Origin: Lacrimispora xylanisolvens
GTDB taxonomy: Bacteria; Bacillota; Clostridia; Lachnospirales; Lachnospiraceae
Reading direction: 5' to 3'
Length of the DNA: 64,000 nt
NCBI RefSeq assembly: GCF_002934545.1
Contig: NZ_PTJA01000004.1
Span: forward strand, 124,001 to 188,000
Positions within the stretch are counted from its first letter, which is position 1; every line of letters starts with the position of its first letter. A program made the translations under genes and the position numbers. Positions 8,685-18,848 of the stretch are shown here, piece by piece. Under the pieces are notes generated by a model. The model was not told the origin of the DNA and ran no database searches. It saw only the letters and a list, made by a program, of their open reading frames with translations.

Positions 8685-11600
8685 TCAAAGGCAGGACAGG
8701 TGATCCAGCTCCCACCGGATTTTACTGCCGCTCTCGTTTTTTAAAACAATCAGTTTTTTATCAATCTGCTCTTTTAATTCACTTACATGGGAAATAATTC
8801 CTATGAGTCTGTGTTCTCCCGCAAGTTCCAAAAGTATCCGCACTGCTCTTAATCTGGATTCCTCATCTAATGATCCGAAGCCTTCATCAATAAACATGGC
8901 ATCCATCCGTACATTTCCTGCTGTTCTTTGAATAATATCTGCCATTCCAAGAGCCATGGCCAGTGCTGCCATGAAAGATTCTCCTCCAGACAATGTTTTC
9001 ACATCCCGCAGCTGCCCGGTTGACAGGCTGTACACGTCAAGATCCAGTCCCACCTCCCCTTGTCTTCCCAGCGCATTTAAATCCCGGCACTGGAGTAAAA
9101 ACTCACCGTCAGACATGATTTTTAACCGCTTATTGGCGGCATGCACCATCTGATTAAAATACTGACGCTGAACATAAGTCTGAAAATCCAGACTGACGGA
9201 AAGCTTTCCATTGGCTGTCTGGTTTAAACTGTGATACAGCTGGTATTGCTTTTCAAGTTCTTTCCGTTCCTTAAAAAGCTTTTTTAAATTACTTTCTGTC
9301 CGCTCTGTCCGGCTTTTGATCCCTGCTATTTCTGCCAATTTCAACTGAAGTTGTTTTTCTTCTTCCCTTAAGACGGCAGCCTCTTCCTCCCAGTGTGATG
9401 TATCGATTCTTTCCCGGCCTTTTGTCTCTTCTTTGTACTGGTTATAAATCGTCCTGGCAGTGAGACAAGCCTCTTCATAGCCACGTATTTCCTGTTGCCA
9501 GGCTGTCAGCTGCTCCGAAGATATCTTTGCCTTTTGATAATCTGTTTCATCAGAAAATCCCAGTTCGCGAAGCAGGGAATCATAAACCTTTTTTGAACTT
9601 TCCTGGGCCCTTAGAAGGGTCTCTCTGTTCTCTTTTAATGAAGCAAGACGGCCTCTTTTCTCCTGTTCCTCTTCTGATAACAAAAGAAACTTTTCGTTTG
9701 CCTGTTTCTCCTGGGATAGCAAAAGGTCTCTCCTGTTTTTTAATTTTTCCAGCTGGATTTCGGCCTGCTTCTCATCTGGATAAGGAAGATTCTTTTCTAA
9801 TTGTTCCCGCTGTGCAAATAAAGCAGAATTCTCCACTTTCTTATCCTGCCACTCACTCCTTAGCTTCTCCTTTATCTGCTCCAGTTCTGCCATACGCAGC
9901 CCATCCGCCTGCCTGCTTTCAATCAGTTCCTTCAAACCGGCTTCTGCTTCTTTCGCCTTCTTTTCTTCCTCCCGTGCTTTCATTAACAGGTCTTTTGTTT
10001 CCTTCTCTTCCAGTAAGAAACGCTCCTCCATTAAATCCAGATCAATGCTTGGATCAAACCATAAACTGGCTTCTTTTTTTATCCATTCTTCCTGGTGCCG
10101 ACAGCTTTCATATCTTCGTATCGTAAGAAGTGCTGCTTCCGATCGTCGTTCATTTGCCTGATCTCTCTTAATCCTGGCTTCATCTACCATTTCAGCTGTG
10201 ATGCTGTCCTCATAAAACTTCGCTTTCTGTGGGTGGTGGATGGAGCCGCATACAGGACATGCAGTCCCGTCATTTAAATCCTTTGCCAGCAGGCCTGCCT
10301 GATGTTCAAAAAAGCTTTGATAGAGAATGGCATATCTAGACTGTGCTTCTTCGTATTCAGTCTGTGCCTCCTTCTCAGAAAGCCTTAATTGGGATACTTC
10401 CAGCTGAACTTCCCTGTACTGTTTTAATGCCAGCAGAAGGTTCTTTAACGCTTCTTCCTTTCTCGTAAACTGGCCTGTCAGTTCCTTTAAGTCAGAAAGT
10501 TTTGCAGCTGCTGCTGTCAGAGACTCCTGTCTTTTTTCATATTCTTTTAAGCGCAGACTGACCCTGTCCAGTTCTTTTTCAGCTTCCAGAAACCGTTTCT
10601 GGGATTGGTCCTCAACACGTTTATTGATCCGGCATGTTTCTTCCATCTTCTTCCAGTCTTGGTACAAAGGCATGGAAGAATTAAGCCTGTCTAATAAAAT
10701 AGTAAGCTTTGGAACTTCTTTTTCTGATGCTTCCTGACTTTCCACCGCAGCTTTTTTTACAACAGCTAGTATTTCCCCTGTCTTTTTAAGCTCTTCCTCA
10801 AGCTCGGCTTCCCGTTTTCCGGCTGCTTCCCAGTCGTTTTTTCTGTCCTTATACTGAATCTCTGCCGTATATGCTTTTTCTGCCCGTTCCCCTGTGGCAA
10901 GGCGTTCTCTTTTTAGCTCCCAGCCTTCCCTCTGAAGCTTCAGTGCCTCCAATCGGTCAGCGGCCTCATTTAATTTATCAAACAGACGGTTCTGTTCCAT
11001 CGCCTGATTTCGTTTTTGTTCTACTATGGAAAGAGTTTCACTGCCTTTTTCCCTCTCCTCAGAAAGCTGCTTTTCTTTAACGTAAATTTCATTAAGAATA
11101 ACAGATACCTGGTTTATGATCTCCTCTATTTTCGTTTCCGGAAATTCCAGAAGCTGAAACCACTCATCTTTCTGTACGCTGTCATGCAAAAGCTCCAGAT
11201 TTCCTGTCTCATGAGCGCAAAGCTTCCTGTTGTCCTCCAGCTTTCCTGCATAGAAATTATTTTTTTCCTTTAACTTATACTGAATCCGGCTGTAAATTCC
11301 AGTATTGAAAATTCTGGAAAAGATTTCTTTTCTTTCTTTGGAGGTGGCAAGAAGAAGCTTTAAATAGTCTCCCTGTGCAATCATTGCAATCTGGGAAAAC
11401 TGACTTAAATCCACTCCTATAATTTCTTCTATCTTCTGGTTAATATCCCGGATATTTCCGGCATATTCAAGTCCGGTAGGAAGAATCAGGGAAGCCTTCG
11501 CAGGAACTGATATTTTAGTATATTCTCCGTCTTTGTTTTTCCTCTTACTGCTTCTTAGATAGGAAGGACTTCTTGTAATTTCATAGATTTCCCCCTGTTC

Positions 11601-11849
11601 CAAAAAGCGGAAGGTAACAAAAGTCTCCCTGTCATCCTCTGCATACTGGCTGCGCATCATGGAGGGTTCTCTTCTCTGTCCGCTGGTTTCTCCAAAAAGA
11701 GCGTAGGAAACAGCATCAAAAATTGTAGTCTTTCCAGAGCCGGTGTCTCCCGTAATGAGAAAGATTCCATGACCTGCAATCTGAAAATCCACTGTTTCCA
11801 AATCTTTGTAGGAACCAAATGCCGACATTGTCAGTTCCAGCGGTTTCAT
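8685..11849 (-). CDS. sbcC: SbcC exonuclease subunit (SMC-like ATPase)
   Basis: 1054 residues, normal for SbcC. Walker A is at about residue 35 (LITGDTGSGKTTIFDA). Long coiled coils flank a central zinc-hook motif, ACPVCGSIHHP (about residue 532). The C-terminus has the ABC signature TLSGGESFMAALAMALG and the Walker B MFIDEGFGSLDE. With SbcD it forms the SbcCD (Rad50/Mre11-type) nuclease, which opens hairpins and processes DNA ends. Its ATG overlaps the sbcD stop (4-base overlap), so the two are translationally coupled. Confidence 0.95.
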   Translation of the reverse strand: MKPLELTMSAFGSYKDLETVDFQIAGHGIFLITGDTGSGKTTIFDAVSYALFGETSGQRREPSMMRSQYAEDDRETFVTFRFLEQGEIYEITRSPSYLRSSKRKNKDGEYTKISVPAKASLILPTGLEYAGNIRDINQKIEEIIGVDLSQFSQIAMIAQGDYLKLLLATSKERKEIFSRIFNTGIYSRIQYKLKEKNNFYAGKLEDNRKLCAHETGNLELLHDSVQKDEWFQLLEFPETKIEEIINQVSVILNEIYVKEKQLSEEREKGSETLSIVEQKRNQAMEQNRLFDKLNEAADRLEALKLQREGWELKRERLATGERAEKAYTAEIQYKDRKNDWEAAGKREAELEEELKKTGEILAVVKKAAVESQEASEKEVPKLTILLDRLNSSMPLYQDWKKMEETCRINKRVEDQSQKRFLEAEKELDRVSLRLKEYEKRQESLTAAAAKLSDLKELTGQFTRKEEALKNLLLALKQYREVQLEVSQLRLSEKEAQTEYEEAQSRYAILYQSFFEHQAGLLAKDLNDGTACPVCGSIHHPQKAKFYEDSITAEMVDEARIKRDQANERRSEAALLTIRRYESCRHQEEWIKKEASLWFDPSIDLDLMEERFLLEEKETKDLLMKAREEEKKAKEAEAGLKELIESRQADGLRMAELEQIKEKLRSEWQDKKVENSALFAQREQLEKNLPYPDEKQAEIQLEKLKNRRDLLLSQEKQANEKFLLLSEEEQEKRGRLASLKENRETLLRAQESSKKVYDSLLRELGFSDETDYQKAKISSEQLTAWQQEIRGYEEACLTARTIYNQYKEETKGRERIDTSHWEEEAAVLREEEKQLQLKLAEIAGIKSRTERTESNLKKLFKERKELEKQYQLYHSLNQTANGKLSVSLDFQTYVQRQYFNQMVHAANKRLKIMSDGEFLLQCRDLNALGRQGEVGLDLDVYSLSTGQLRDVKTLSGGESFMAALAMALGMADIIQRTAGNVRMDAMFIDEGFGSLDEESRLRAVRILLELAGEHRLIGIISHVSELKEQIDKKLIVLKNESGSKIRWELDHLSCL

Positions 11850-13015
11850 AATCCTTCCTCCTCCTTTGCTTCCTGGACAATTTTTTCCATGGCTTCATAA
11901 GCTTCCTTGGTCATCTCTTCCCCGCTTACAGCTTTATAAAACTGTAGGAACGCTTCCAGTGGATTTAATACAGACACTCGCTCCTCTTCCTCCATCATCT
12001 TTTCCCTGGTGCGTACATTATCCACTTTCAGTTCCAGCAGATAATCATATACTTCCTTCAACTGTTCCCTGATCCGGTATGGCTCATCCTCATCGGTCAG
12101 CGTAACACTGACAAAATCATGCCGGTTTTTCTCATCTGCACGGCTTAGAACCTCTTTCAGTGTTCCTCTCTCACGTCTTACATCCTGAATTCCGCTAAGA
12201 GGTAGAACTTCACAAACAGGTGATTCCCCTTTTGCACCCATTTCTATAACAGTGATGCCTTTCCTGTGGTGTTCCTCACTGATGGAGTATTTAAAAGGAG
12301 TCCCGCAGTAACGAATCCAGTCTGCTGAAACCTTTTGGGGACCGTGAAGATGACCCAGTGCCACATAATCAAAGGGAGGGAGCACGGAAACATTTACCCG
12401 GTCCAGACCACCTGCAATTATGACTGCCTGCTCCGATTCACAGGTTTCCGGGTCAGTGCTTCCTCCAGTATAGAACTGATGGGACAAAAGAACATTCCGC
12501 TCCCTGGTATCTATGGCTTCTCTTTCCAGAACCCCTTTAATGGCATTTTCATATCCTTCCGGCTGACTGTCGGGAAATAAATTTCTTACGTAACCGGGCT
12601 TTAAAAAAGGCAGCAGATAGAAATTAACCGGACCATATTGATCGGATAGCACCACCTTTTTTAAGTATTCGTCCTGATTTTGGGGCGGCATCACCGACAA
12701 ATGGATGGAATGCTTCTCCAGAAAGGGGCCTGCATAGGAAAGCCGTTCCGGAGAATCGTGGTTTCCAGCAATAATGAGAACGGAAGGCTGCGGCTGGATC
12801 ATGGAAAGGGCATTTAAAAATCCCCCAAACAGGGTATAAGCTTCTGCCGAAGGAGCTGTCTTGTCATAGATATCACCGCAGATTAATATCACATCGGGTT
12901 TTTCGGTGACTGCGTAATTAACAATCTGGTTTAGTACAGCCTCCTGATTTTCTTTCAGGCTATAGCCATTTAACTGCTTGCCAATATGTAAATCGGACAA
13001 ATGAAAGAACTTCAT
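11846..13015 (-). CDS. sbcD: SbcD nuclease subunit
   Basis: 389 residues with calcineurin-like phosphoesterase motifs in order: FFHLSDLHIGKQL (D-x-H), ICGDIYDK (GDxxD), IAGNHDSPERL (GNHD) and YVALGHLHGPQ (GHxH). It would provide the Mn2+-dependent nuclease activity of SbcCD. The start is supported by an AAAGGAGG-type site upstream. First gene of the sbcDC operon. Confidence 0.95.
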   Translation of the reverse strand: MKFFHLSDLHIGKQLNGYSLKENQEAVLNQIVNYAVTEKPDVILICGDIYDKTAPSAEAYTLFGGFLNALSMIQPQPSVLIIAGNHDSPERLSYAGPFLEKHSIHLSVMPPQNQDEYLKKVVLSDQYGPVNFYLLPFLKPGYVRNLFPDSQPEGYENAIKGVLEREAIDTRERNVLLSHQFYTGGSTDPETCESEQAVIIAGGLDRVNVSVLPPFDYVALGHLHGPQKVSADWIRYCGTPFKYSISEEHHRKGITVIEMGAKGESPVCEVLPLSGIQDVRRERGTLKEVLSRADEKNRHDFVSVTLTDEDEPYRIREQLKEVYDYLLELKVDNVRTREKMMEEEERVSVLNPLEAFLQFYKAVSGEEMTKEAYEAMEKIVQEAKEEEGL

Positions 13016-13059
13016 CCTTCTGCCTCCTTTCTCTTTTTACCTATCATACCATAAAGAAT

Positions 13060-14337
13060 TTATATTTTACAGAAGGTGGACACACAGTATACATTTACAT
13101 TCTGATTCATGCGGCTGTTAAAAAATATACGGTCCCCCCAGTGACTGTAGATTGGATGGGGGTGGGCATCTTGTCCCAGCCAGTCACTTTCATGCCTGCA
13201 AAGAGGAATCCATTTCAACTCTCCACCCTCCCAGTCGACCAGTACCCGGCAGATGTATTCCGCATCTTTTTTATGTGGATCCGGTCCATTATCCGTACTG
13301 TTTTCCCTTATTTTTTTAACTTCCCAGGGATATTTAAAATATCCGTCGCACACCAGATTTCCATCATGATCCATGGTAAAATGTCCATATGCATTATAAC
13401 TGTCAGGAAGAGCAATCTCCCAGTATTTCCCTGTACCCGGTTCATATTTTCCGACCATGGCGGGGCCTCCTGCATAGCTTCCATGATAGATTATACTTGC
13501 CCCGTCATCACTCCACATCTCGTGGCAGACCCAGTCGTTTCTGCTTCTTAAATAGCCTTCTGGTCTCCCCAGTGTATCACTTCCTTCATTTCTTACTGGG
13601 ATCAGAGTGTCCCGGCTATGATCATAAAGCCAGATTCTGCGGATTCCACAGTCAAAAGAGGCCCATTCGTGATTGTACATAATCAGATCCGAATTTTGTG
13701 GATGAAACTGAACATGGGTAATCCAGCACTTTTCTACCACCTTCTCATACACCAAATCGCCCGTATGGGTATCGTAGACACATAAGTAACTGTTTAAATT
13801 TTCTTCCTGAATGCGGCCATCAATATTATAAACTGGTCTTTTGTCCAGTCCACAGCCTTCCGTTTCCGGATCAAAATCCAGGCATCTGCCATCTGTCATG
13901 GGAACACAGAGATATTTTCCATCTGAACTGGCATGGGTGAATGCTGTCATTCTTCCTGATGGTACTTTATTTAAAACAGTAACTGTACCGGTTAAATCCG
14001 TCTTGCAGATCTTATCATCCTGAATAAAATAAACCACGTCCCTTTTGCTGTCCAGGCATACACTGGCCTTTCCAAGCCCCTGATTCAATGTACCTCCAAA
14101 ATACACGTAGCTCTTTAAAATTCCCTTTTTATTCTCAGTCAGAAACCGTTCTTCGCCTGTCAGTAAATCTTTAACCATGACGTTGGGATTTCCTCCTTTG
14201 TCACAGATCATATAGATCCTTTCGTCATTCTCGCTGACAGACGAAGAGGTGAAATACAAAAGCTGTGTATTATAGTGCTCCTTGACTCCCCCACCTCCGG
14301 TCAGCATACGGCCATTTAGCATTGATTGTTCCATCAT
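13060..14337 (-). CDS. Oligogalacturonate lyase-like (PL22) beta-propeller protein
   Basis: 425 residues from the ATG at 14335-14337, with GGGAGG about 12 bases upstream; an earlier in-frame start would add 14 residues without a good binding site. Propeller-type repeats and the motifs THVQFHPQNSDLIMYNHEW and DAHPHPIYSHWGDRIFFNS match the PL22 oligogalacturonate lyase family, in which histidines coordinate the catalytic metal. No signal peptide is visible, so it would act in the cytoplasm on imported pectin oligomers. No other pectin gene is nearby, so the substrate is uncertain. Confidence 0.68.
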   Translation of the reverse strand: MMEQSMLNGRMLTGGGGVKEHYNTQLLYFTSSSVSENDERIYMICDKGGNPNVMVKDLLTGEERFLTENKKGILKSYVYFGGTLNQGLGKASVCLDSKRDVVYFIQDDKICKTDLTGTVTVLNKVPSGRMTAFTHASSDGKYLCVPMTDGRCLDFDPETEGCGLDKRPVYNIDGRIQEENLNSYLCVYDTHTGDLVYEKVVEKCWITHVQFHPQNSDLIMYNHEWASFDCGIRRIWLYDHSRDTLIPVRNEGSDTLGRPEGYLRSRNDWVCHEMWSDDGASIIYHGSYAGGPAMVGKYEPGTGKYWEIALPDSYNAYGHFTMDHDGNLVCDGYFKYPWEVKKIRENSTDNGPDPHKKDAEYICRVLVDWEGGELKWIPLCRHESDWLGQDAHPHPIYSHWGDRIFFNSRMNQNVNVYCVSTFCKI

Positions 14338-14413
14338 ATTATTACAGTCCCTCCCTTTTTTCTGTACCAAGTATAGCATAGCTTTTGTTATTTGTTCCAG
14401 ATAAATAACACAA

Positions 14414-14454
14414 AATCAGGGTTAAAAACCACCCGTCGGTTTTCAGCCCTGATT
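14414..14454 (-). terminator. Terminator after the chemoreceptor gene
   Basis: Arms AATCAGGG and CCCTGATT with an inner A/T-G/C helix, ending in TTTTG on the minus strand, about 25 bases after the chemoreceptor stop codon. Confidence 0.65.
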
Positions 14455-14478
14455 CACTTCTCCTTTATTCCTGAAACA

Positions 14479-15825
14479 TCAATACTTTACATTTGAACCT
14501 GCTGCCACATGCCTGGACTCGTCAACGATCCTTCCTGACTCTGTCCTGCCATGACTGGAATATTCCTCATGCAGCTTGAATTTTCTAACTTCCTGCTGCA
14601 GTATTTCAGCCTGTGCAGCAAGTTCTTCACTGGCTGCAGAGCTTTCTTCCGCAGTAGCCGCATTGGTCTGAACGACTGCAGAAACCTGGGACAATCCCTG
14701 ATTAATCTGTTCAATTGCTCCCGCCTGCTCGGTAGACGCTGATTCAATTTCACCAATTGCCTGTTCCACCATCAAAGCCTTATCTTTCACCGTAAATAAC
14801 AGCTTTAGTGTATCATCAGCAAGACGTTCCCCATGAGATACCATTGATACCGATTTTTGAATCAGATCAGCTGTCTGCTTTGCTGCATCCGCCGATTTCG
14901 CCGCTAAATTACGGACTTCATCAGCAACTACCGCAAAACCTTTCCCGGCATCACCGGCACGGGCAGCTTCTACAGCAGCATTGAGTGCAAGAATGTTGGT
15001 CTGAAATGCAATATCTTCCACAAGCTTGGTAATCTTTGATATTTCCTGGGAAGACTCCCCAATCTCTTTCATGGCAGTATTTAGTTCCTGCATATATTCG
15101 TTGCTTTCCATAACGCCCTGACCTGCCTGATTTACATAATCAGCTGCTTTTTCAACGCTTCTTGCATTTTTTGTTGCCTGATCAGCCACATTTCCAATGG
15201 AAGCATTTAACTCCTCCAGAGTTGCTGCCTGTTCTGTTGTTCCGCTGGACAGAGCCTGGGCACCGTCAGAAACCTGCCCTGATCCGGAATTAACCTGTTC
15301 TGCTATGGTAGTAATGGAAGAAGCCAGATTGTGAAATTTTTCAACCAGTTCTGCAAGTGCTTTCCCAAGGATATCCTCTTCGGAGCGAATGGTAACAACA
15401 GTTGTTAAATCACCGTCTGCAATGGCCCTTGTCGTCCGGGCCAGTTCAATGTTGCTAATAATCATCTTGTCAAAAGCACTGGCGAGGCCGCCGACCTCAT
15501 CTTTCCTGGAAGCCCAGCCTCTTTCTTTTTCCCCTGCGATTTTTTCTACTCCAAAATCTCCCACAGCCACCATACTGGCAAATGACTCAAATATATAAAG
15601 GGGATAGGCAATAATATCTGACATATAACTGGAAAGATATAAGGAAAGAATCACAGAAACAACAGAAATTAATGCAATTACAATTATGATAGCTGCCACA
15701 TTCCCGGTAAAATGCAGCAATGTAAAAATACCTGCACCTGCTATTATCATGGTAAATGCAACAATTAGCAGATAGCTGATTAACAGTTTCTTTGCAACTT
15801 TTAAATCTTCAAACCACTTTTTCAC
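14479..15825 (-). CDS. Methyl-accepting chemotaxis protein lacking an extracellular sensor domain
   Basis: 448 residues, started at GTG 15823-15825 behind GAGGGA. Two hydrophobic helices (about 12-36 and 42-65) are separated by only a few residues, so there is no room for a ligand-binding domain outside the membrane. A HAMP-like region follows (about 66-150), then a full signalling domain with the conserved hairpin tip [39 protein letters not shown]. It would signal to CheA/CheW, perhaps sensing membrane state or cytoplasmic cues. No che or flagellar genes are in the window. A hairpin terminator ends the unit. Confidence 0.88.
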   Translation of the reverse strand: MKKWFEDLKVAKKLLISYLLIVAFTMIIAGAGIFTLLHFTGNVAAIIIVIALISVVSVILSLYLSSYMSDIIAYPLYIFESFASMVAVGDFGVEKIAGEKERGWASRKDEVGGLASAFDKMIISNIELARTTRAIADGDLTTVVTIRSEEDILGKALAELVEKFHNLASSITTIAEQVNSGSGQVSDGAQALSSGTTEQAATLEELNASIGNVADQATKNARSVEKAADYVNQAGQGVMESNEYMQELNTAMKEIGESSQEISKITKLVEDIAFQTNILALNAAVEAARAGDAGKGFAVVADEVRNLAAKSADAAKQTADLIQKSVSMVSHGERLADDTLKLLFTVKDKALMVEQAIGEIESASTEQAGAIEQINQGLSQVSAVVQTNAATAEESSAASEELAAQAEILQQEVRKFKLHEEYSSHGRTESGRIVDESRHVAAGSNVKY

Positions 15826-15964
15826 TTTAACATTCCCTCTTTCATTTATTCCGGATGACTGGATCCGGTCTCCTCTTTTGTATCCGCCCGCATTTAATTA
15901 AATATTATTGAGCACCTCCTTTTTCTCCGTCTTTTTAAGCCTTTATAGACTTACAAACAATCTT

Positions 15965-15985
15965 CGCAGTATATCTCATACTGCG
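15965..15985. repeat. Palindromic site, copy 1
   Basis: An 8-bp perfect palindrome CGCAGTAT / ATACTGCG around a 5-base centre. Its 18-bp core occurs again as an exact inverted copy at 16066-16083. It lies upstream of the chemoreceptor gene in the 372-base gap 15826-16197, which otherwise holds only the terminator of the malate transporter and a second copy of this site. Confidence 0.7.
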
Positions 15986-16064
15986 GTTGCAAAATTACGC
16001 CGTCTGATAAACCGTCATTACAGCTAAAACCAACCATTTATCTTATGTTTATCCGCCTTAGACA

Positions 16065-16083
16065 CAGTATGAGATATACTGCG
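16065..16083. repeat. Palindromic site, copy 2 (inverted)
   Basis: An inverted copy of the site at 15965-15985, itself a CAGTAT / ATACTG dyad with a 5-base centre. The two sites are about 80 bases apart. They could be operator half-pairs for a dimeric regulator or the arms of a large cruciform; the role is unknown. Confidence 0.65.
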
Positions 16084-16127
16084 CAAAAATTTATATTTAT
16101 ACAATACAATCTGGTTTCCATAATGAT

Positions 16128-16173
16128 TAAAAAAATCCTCCAATGAAGATTACTTTTTTCTTCATTGGAGGAT
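16128..16173 (-). terminator. Strong terminator after the malate transporter
   Basis: A 15-bp perfect stem (16135-16149 with 16159-16173), a 9-base loop and a run of six or more T on the minus strand, about 25 bases after the transporter stop codon. Confidence 0.85.
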
Positions 16174-16197
16174 CATTTTATCCCCTCTTAACCATAT

Positions 16198-17475
16198 TTA
16201 AAATAAAATCTGAGTCAGCAGACTGGCTACAATTAAAATAAGCGCGCCGCAGATTCTGGTAGCTATCTGTGCAAATGGCAACAGCTCCATTCTCTTTGCT
16301 GCTGAGAGAACCGCAATATCTCCAGTTCCGCCCATATTGGTTGTGCAAAGCCCGGCTGTGATTGCAGACTCCACCGGATAAAAGCCAACCAGATAGCCGC
16401 CAATTCCGGCACCTACGGAAACACTTCCAACTACTACAAATACAAGAAGAAGATACATGGGGCTTACTGCCTGGGCAACTGCACCTAAATCAATCATAGA
16501 AATTCCAATTCCAACCAAAAGTGCGCTGGTCCAGTTTTTCATAACAAATTGAGACCACTGGCGGGCGGAATCTTCAAATTTTACAGGTATAACGCCGCAT
16601 GCCTTGCTGACAGCCACCAGAATAATCATCCATGCATAGGAGTGAACTGCAGGGACAAATTTATTAATAATAACACCCAATAAGAAGAAAAACATAGCTG
16701 TGATCATACCGATTCCCAATTCTTCCAAAGTGATAGAAGAGTTCTTTTTTTCATTCATGTCAGAATTGTGATTTCTCATGAGACGGCCATTGCCGGTTAA
16801 AGCCGGCTTCACATCTCCAAGCTTTGCCAGCAGACCAGCGCCTACAATTGCCATTACATTGCCAAGAGTAGAAGCCGGTATCATTCTTGATATGATTGCA
16901 GCTTTATCTGTCTGCAGTGCTTCTGCATACATACCGGACAAAGGAACGACTCCCGCTCCCATTCCGCCTCCCATCATGGGAATTGCCACATACATGATGG
17001 CATCTACAAAGCCATATCCCACCAAGGCTCCTACTGCCCCAACGCATAAAATTGCCACTGTCATGGCGCAGAGAGCAACCGGGAGAAAACGTACAGCCGC
17101 TCTTAATAAAAGAGTACGGTCCATTCCAAGAATACTTCCTGTAATTAAGGCTGCTATGTAGAAATTCAAAAATCCTGTTTTATTCATGAACTGATCTATA
17201 TTTTCTACTACATCATTGGGGATCAGTCCCGCATACACCAAGCCTGCTGAAGCAAAGATACACACAATTGCACCACCGCCCAAAAAGGTTTTTACGATGG
17301 GAAGATTATTACCAATAATATTAAACAATCCTCCAAAAATCATCATAACCAGCAGCGCCCCGATCATTCCGGACGGAAGCCATTTCATGGCGATAGAAAC
17401 TCCGGTAATTGCGGTAAATCCAAGATAAATGAGGAGTGGTATCCCGGATATCTTAATGCTTTTTACTTTATCCAT
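16198..17475 (-). CDS. 2-hydroxycarboxylate transporter family (malate/citrate carrier)
   Basis: 425 residues with about 11 hydrophobic segments. The two GGxG-type re-entrant loop motifs typical of the 2HCT family (CitS, MalP, CimH) are visible as GGGMGAGVVPLS (about 170) and GVGGYLVGFYP / NMGGTGDIAVL near the C-terminus. It imports malate or citrate with Na+ or H+, or exchanges it for an end product, at the cytoplasmic membrane. It begins one base after the malic enzyme stop region, in one operon with it, which points to malate as the substrate. Confidence 0.85.
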   Translation of the reverse strand: MDKVKSIKISGIPLLIYLGFTAITGVSIAMKWLPSGMIGALLVMMIFGGLFNIIGNNLPIVKTFLGGGAIVCIFASAGLVYAGLIPNDVVENIDQFMNKTGFLNFYIAALITGSILGMDRTLLLRAAVRFLPVALCAMTVAILCVGAVGALVGYGFVDAIMYVAIPMMGGGMGAGVVPLSGMYAEALQTDKAAIISRMIPASTLGNVMAIVGAGLLAKLGDVKPALTGNGRLMRNHNSDMNEKKNSSITLEELGIGMITAMFFFLLGVIINKFVPAVHSYAWMIILVAVSKACGVIPVKFEDSARQWSQFVMKNWTSALLVGIGISMIDLGAVAQAVSPMYLLLVFVVVGSVSVGAGIGGYLVGFYPVESAITAGLCTTNMGGTGDIAVLSAAKRMELLPFAQIATRICGALILIVASLLTQILF

Positions 17476-17476
17476 T

Positions 17477-18646
17477 TTATTTTACTACCCCCTGCTCCTC
17501 CGCTTTTTGCTTCACTGCTTCTGCAACTGCTGCTGCAACACGTTCATCAAATGCACCTGGTATGATGTACTCCTCTGTCAGTTCCTCTTCCTTTATAATT
17601 CCGGCAATTGCATAAGCAGCCGCAATCTTCATCTCTTCTGTGATATCCGTCGCTTTTGCGTCAAGGGCTCCCCGGAATATTCCCGGAAATACCAGTACAT
17701 TGTTGATCTGATTTGGGAAATCGGAACGTCCGGTTGCAATAATTCTTGCTCCGCCTTCCTTTGCTTCATCAGGCATGATCTCTGGTGTTGGATTTGCCAT
17801 TGCAAATACAATCGGATCCTTTGCCATAGAGGCCACCATTTGTGAAGTCACGATTCCTGGAGCGGAAACACCGATAAAGATATCTCTTCCTTCCATAATA
17901 TCTTTTAATTCACCGTGTTTATTTTCCGGATTGGTAACCTGAGCCATCATCTTCTGAGCGTCATTCATCCACTCTTCGCCTTCTGCCAGAGCACCCTTTT
18001 TATCAACCAGAATCACATCTTTCATTCCAATGGATAATAAGAGCTTGCAGATTGATATACCGGCAGATCCTGCTCCGTTGATCACTGCTTTTACCTCATC
18101 GATTTTCTTCCCAACCACCTTTAATGCATTGATAATACCCGCAGACACCACAATGGCTGTTCCATGCTGATCATCATGGAATACTGGAATATCCAGTTCC
18201 TCTTTTAAACGGCGTTCTATTTCAAAACATCTTGGTGCAGAAATATCTTCTAAATTGATACCCCCAAACCCCGGCGCAAGATAGCGGACTGTTTTGATAA
18301 TTTCCTCTGTATCTTTTGTATCCAGGCAGATAGGAAATGCATCCACTCCCCCAAATTCTTTAAAAAGAATAGATTTGCCTTCCATTACCGGCATAGCTGC
18401 TTCAGGGCCGATATCTCCAAGTCCCAGTACAGCCGTTCCGTCGGTAACCACAGCCACCAGATTTCCTTTTGCTGTATAGCGGTATACCTCAGATTTATCA
18501 TCTCTTATTTTTCTGCATGGCTCTGCCACCCCCGGTGTATAGGCAGTGCTTAAATCTTCTCTGCATTTTACTGATACCTTTGAAATTACTTCGATTTTTC
18601 CTTTGTTTTTTTCGTGAAGCTCCAGTGCAAGTTTGTTATAATCCAT
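17477..18646 (-). CDS. Malic enzyme, NAD(P)-dependent (decarboxylating)
   Basis: 389 residues, the short bacterial malic enzyme form. Motifs: [12 protein letters not shown] at the N-terminus (catalytic Tyr), [18 protein letters not shown] (metal-binding Glu/Asp), [12 protein letters not shown], and the Rossmann motif [16 protein letters not shown] (about 190). It converts malate to pyruvate and CO2. Together with the 2HCT carrier downstream and the divergent CitA/DcuS-type two-component system it forms a malate-use module. Confidence 0.93.
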   Translation of the reverse strand: MDYNKLALELHEKNKGKIEVISKVSVKCREDLSTAYTPGVAEPCRKIRDDKSEVYRYTAKGNLVAVVTDGTAVLGLGDIGPEAAMPVMEGKSILFKEFGGVDAFPICLDTKDTEEIIKTVRYLAPGFGGINLEDISAPRCFEIERRLKEELDIPVFHDDQHGTAIVVSAGIINALKVVGKKIDEVKAVINGAGSAGISICKLLLSIGMKDVILVDKKGALAEGEEWMNDAQKMMAQVTNPENKHGELKDIMEGRDIFIGVSAPGIVTSQMVASMAKDPIVFAMANPTPEIMPDEAKEGGARIIATGRSDFPNQINNVLVFPGIFRGALDAKATDITEEMKIAAAYAIAGIIKEEELTEEYIIPGAFDERVAAAVAEAVKQKAEEQGVVK

Positions 18647-18678
18647 AACTTTTCACCCTTCCCTTTCGTTGACTTTAT

Positions 18679-18684
18679 ATTATA
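18679..18684 (-). promoter_or_regulatory. -10 box of the malic enzyme/transporter operon
   Basis: A perfect TATAAT on the minus strand, about 35 bases before the malic enzyme start. No good -35 hexamer is found at 16-18 bases, which fits a promoter needing an activator such as the divergent response regulator; that link is inference. Confidence 0.45.
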
Positions 18685-18762
18685 ACCGTATGTTATCACC
18701 GATACTGGTCTTTTGAAATCTTGTGAACGTTATTAAAACCTTATGTAAGTAAAGAAAACGGA

Positions 18763-18784
18763 TTTTAACATAATTTTAACATAA
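18763..18784. promoter_or_regulatory. Tandem 11-bp direct repeat in the divergent malate promoter region
   Basis: TTTTAACATAA occurs twice with no gap (18763-18773 and 18774-18784), just upstream of the -35 box of the kinase gene and between the two divergent units. A/T-rich direct repeats of this kind are typical binding sites of CitB/DcuR-type response regulators, so this is a candidate operator. Confidence 0.5.
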
Positions 18785-18796
18785 TCCCGATAACCG

Positions 18797-18825
18797 TTGA
18801 TTTTCCAGCCTGTATCTAATACAAT
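18797..18825 (+). promoter_or_regulatory. SigmaA-like promoter of the sensor kinase gene
   Basis: TTGATT (18797-18802), a 17-base spacer and TACAAT (18820-18825), followed 8 bases later by TTGGAGGAAG and then the start codon. Confidence 0.65.
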
Positions 18826-18848
18826 AGACTCATTGGAGGAAGTATTTC

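Noticed and set aside
11716-11898. Small minus-strand frame across the sbcD/sbcC junction
   Set aside because: Overlaps two certain genes in another frame; no ribosome site.
15826-16197. Riboswitch in the long leader of the chemoreceptor gene
   Set aside because: Only the palindromes and a terminator are visible; no known riboswitch core such as the c-di-GMP GEMM motif could be matched.
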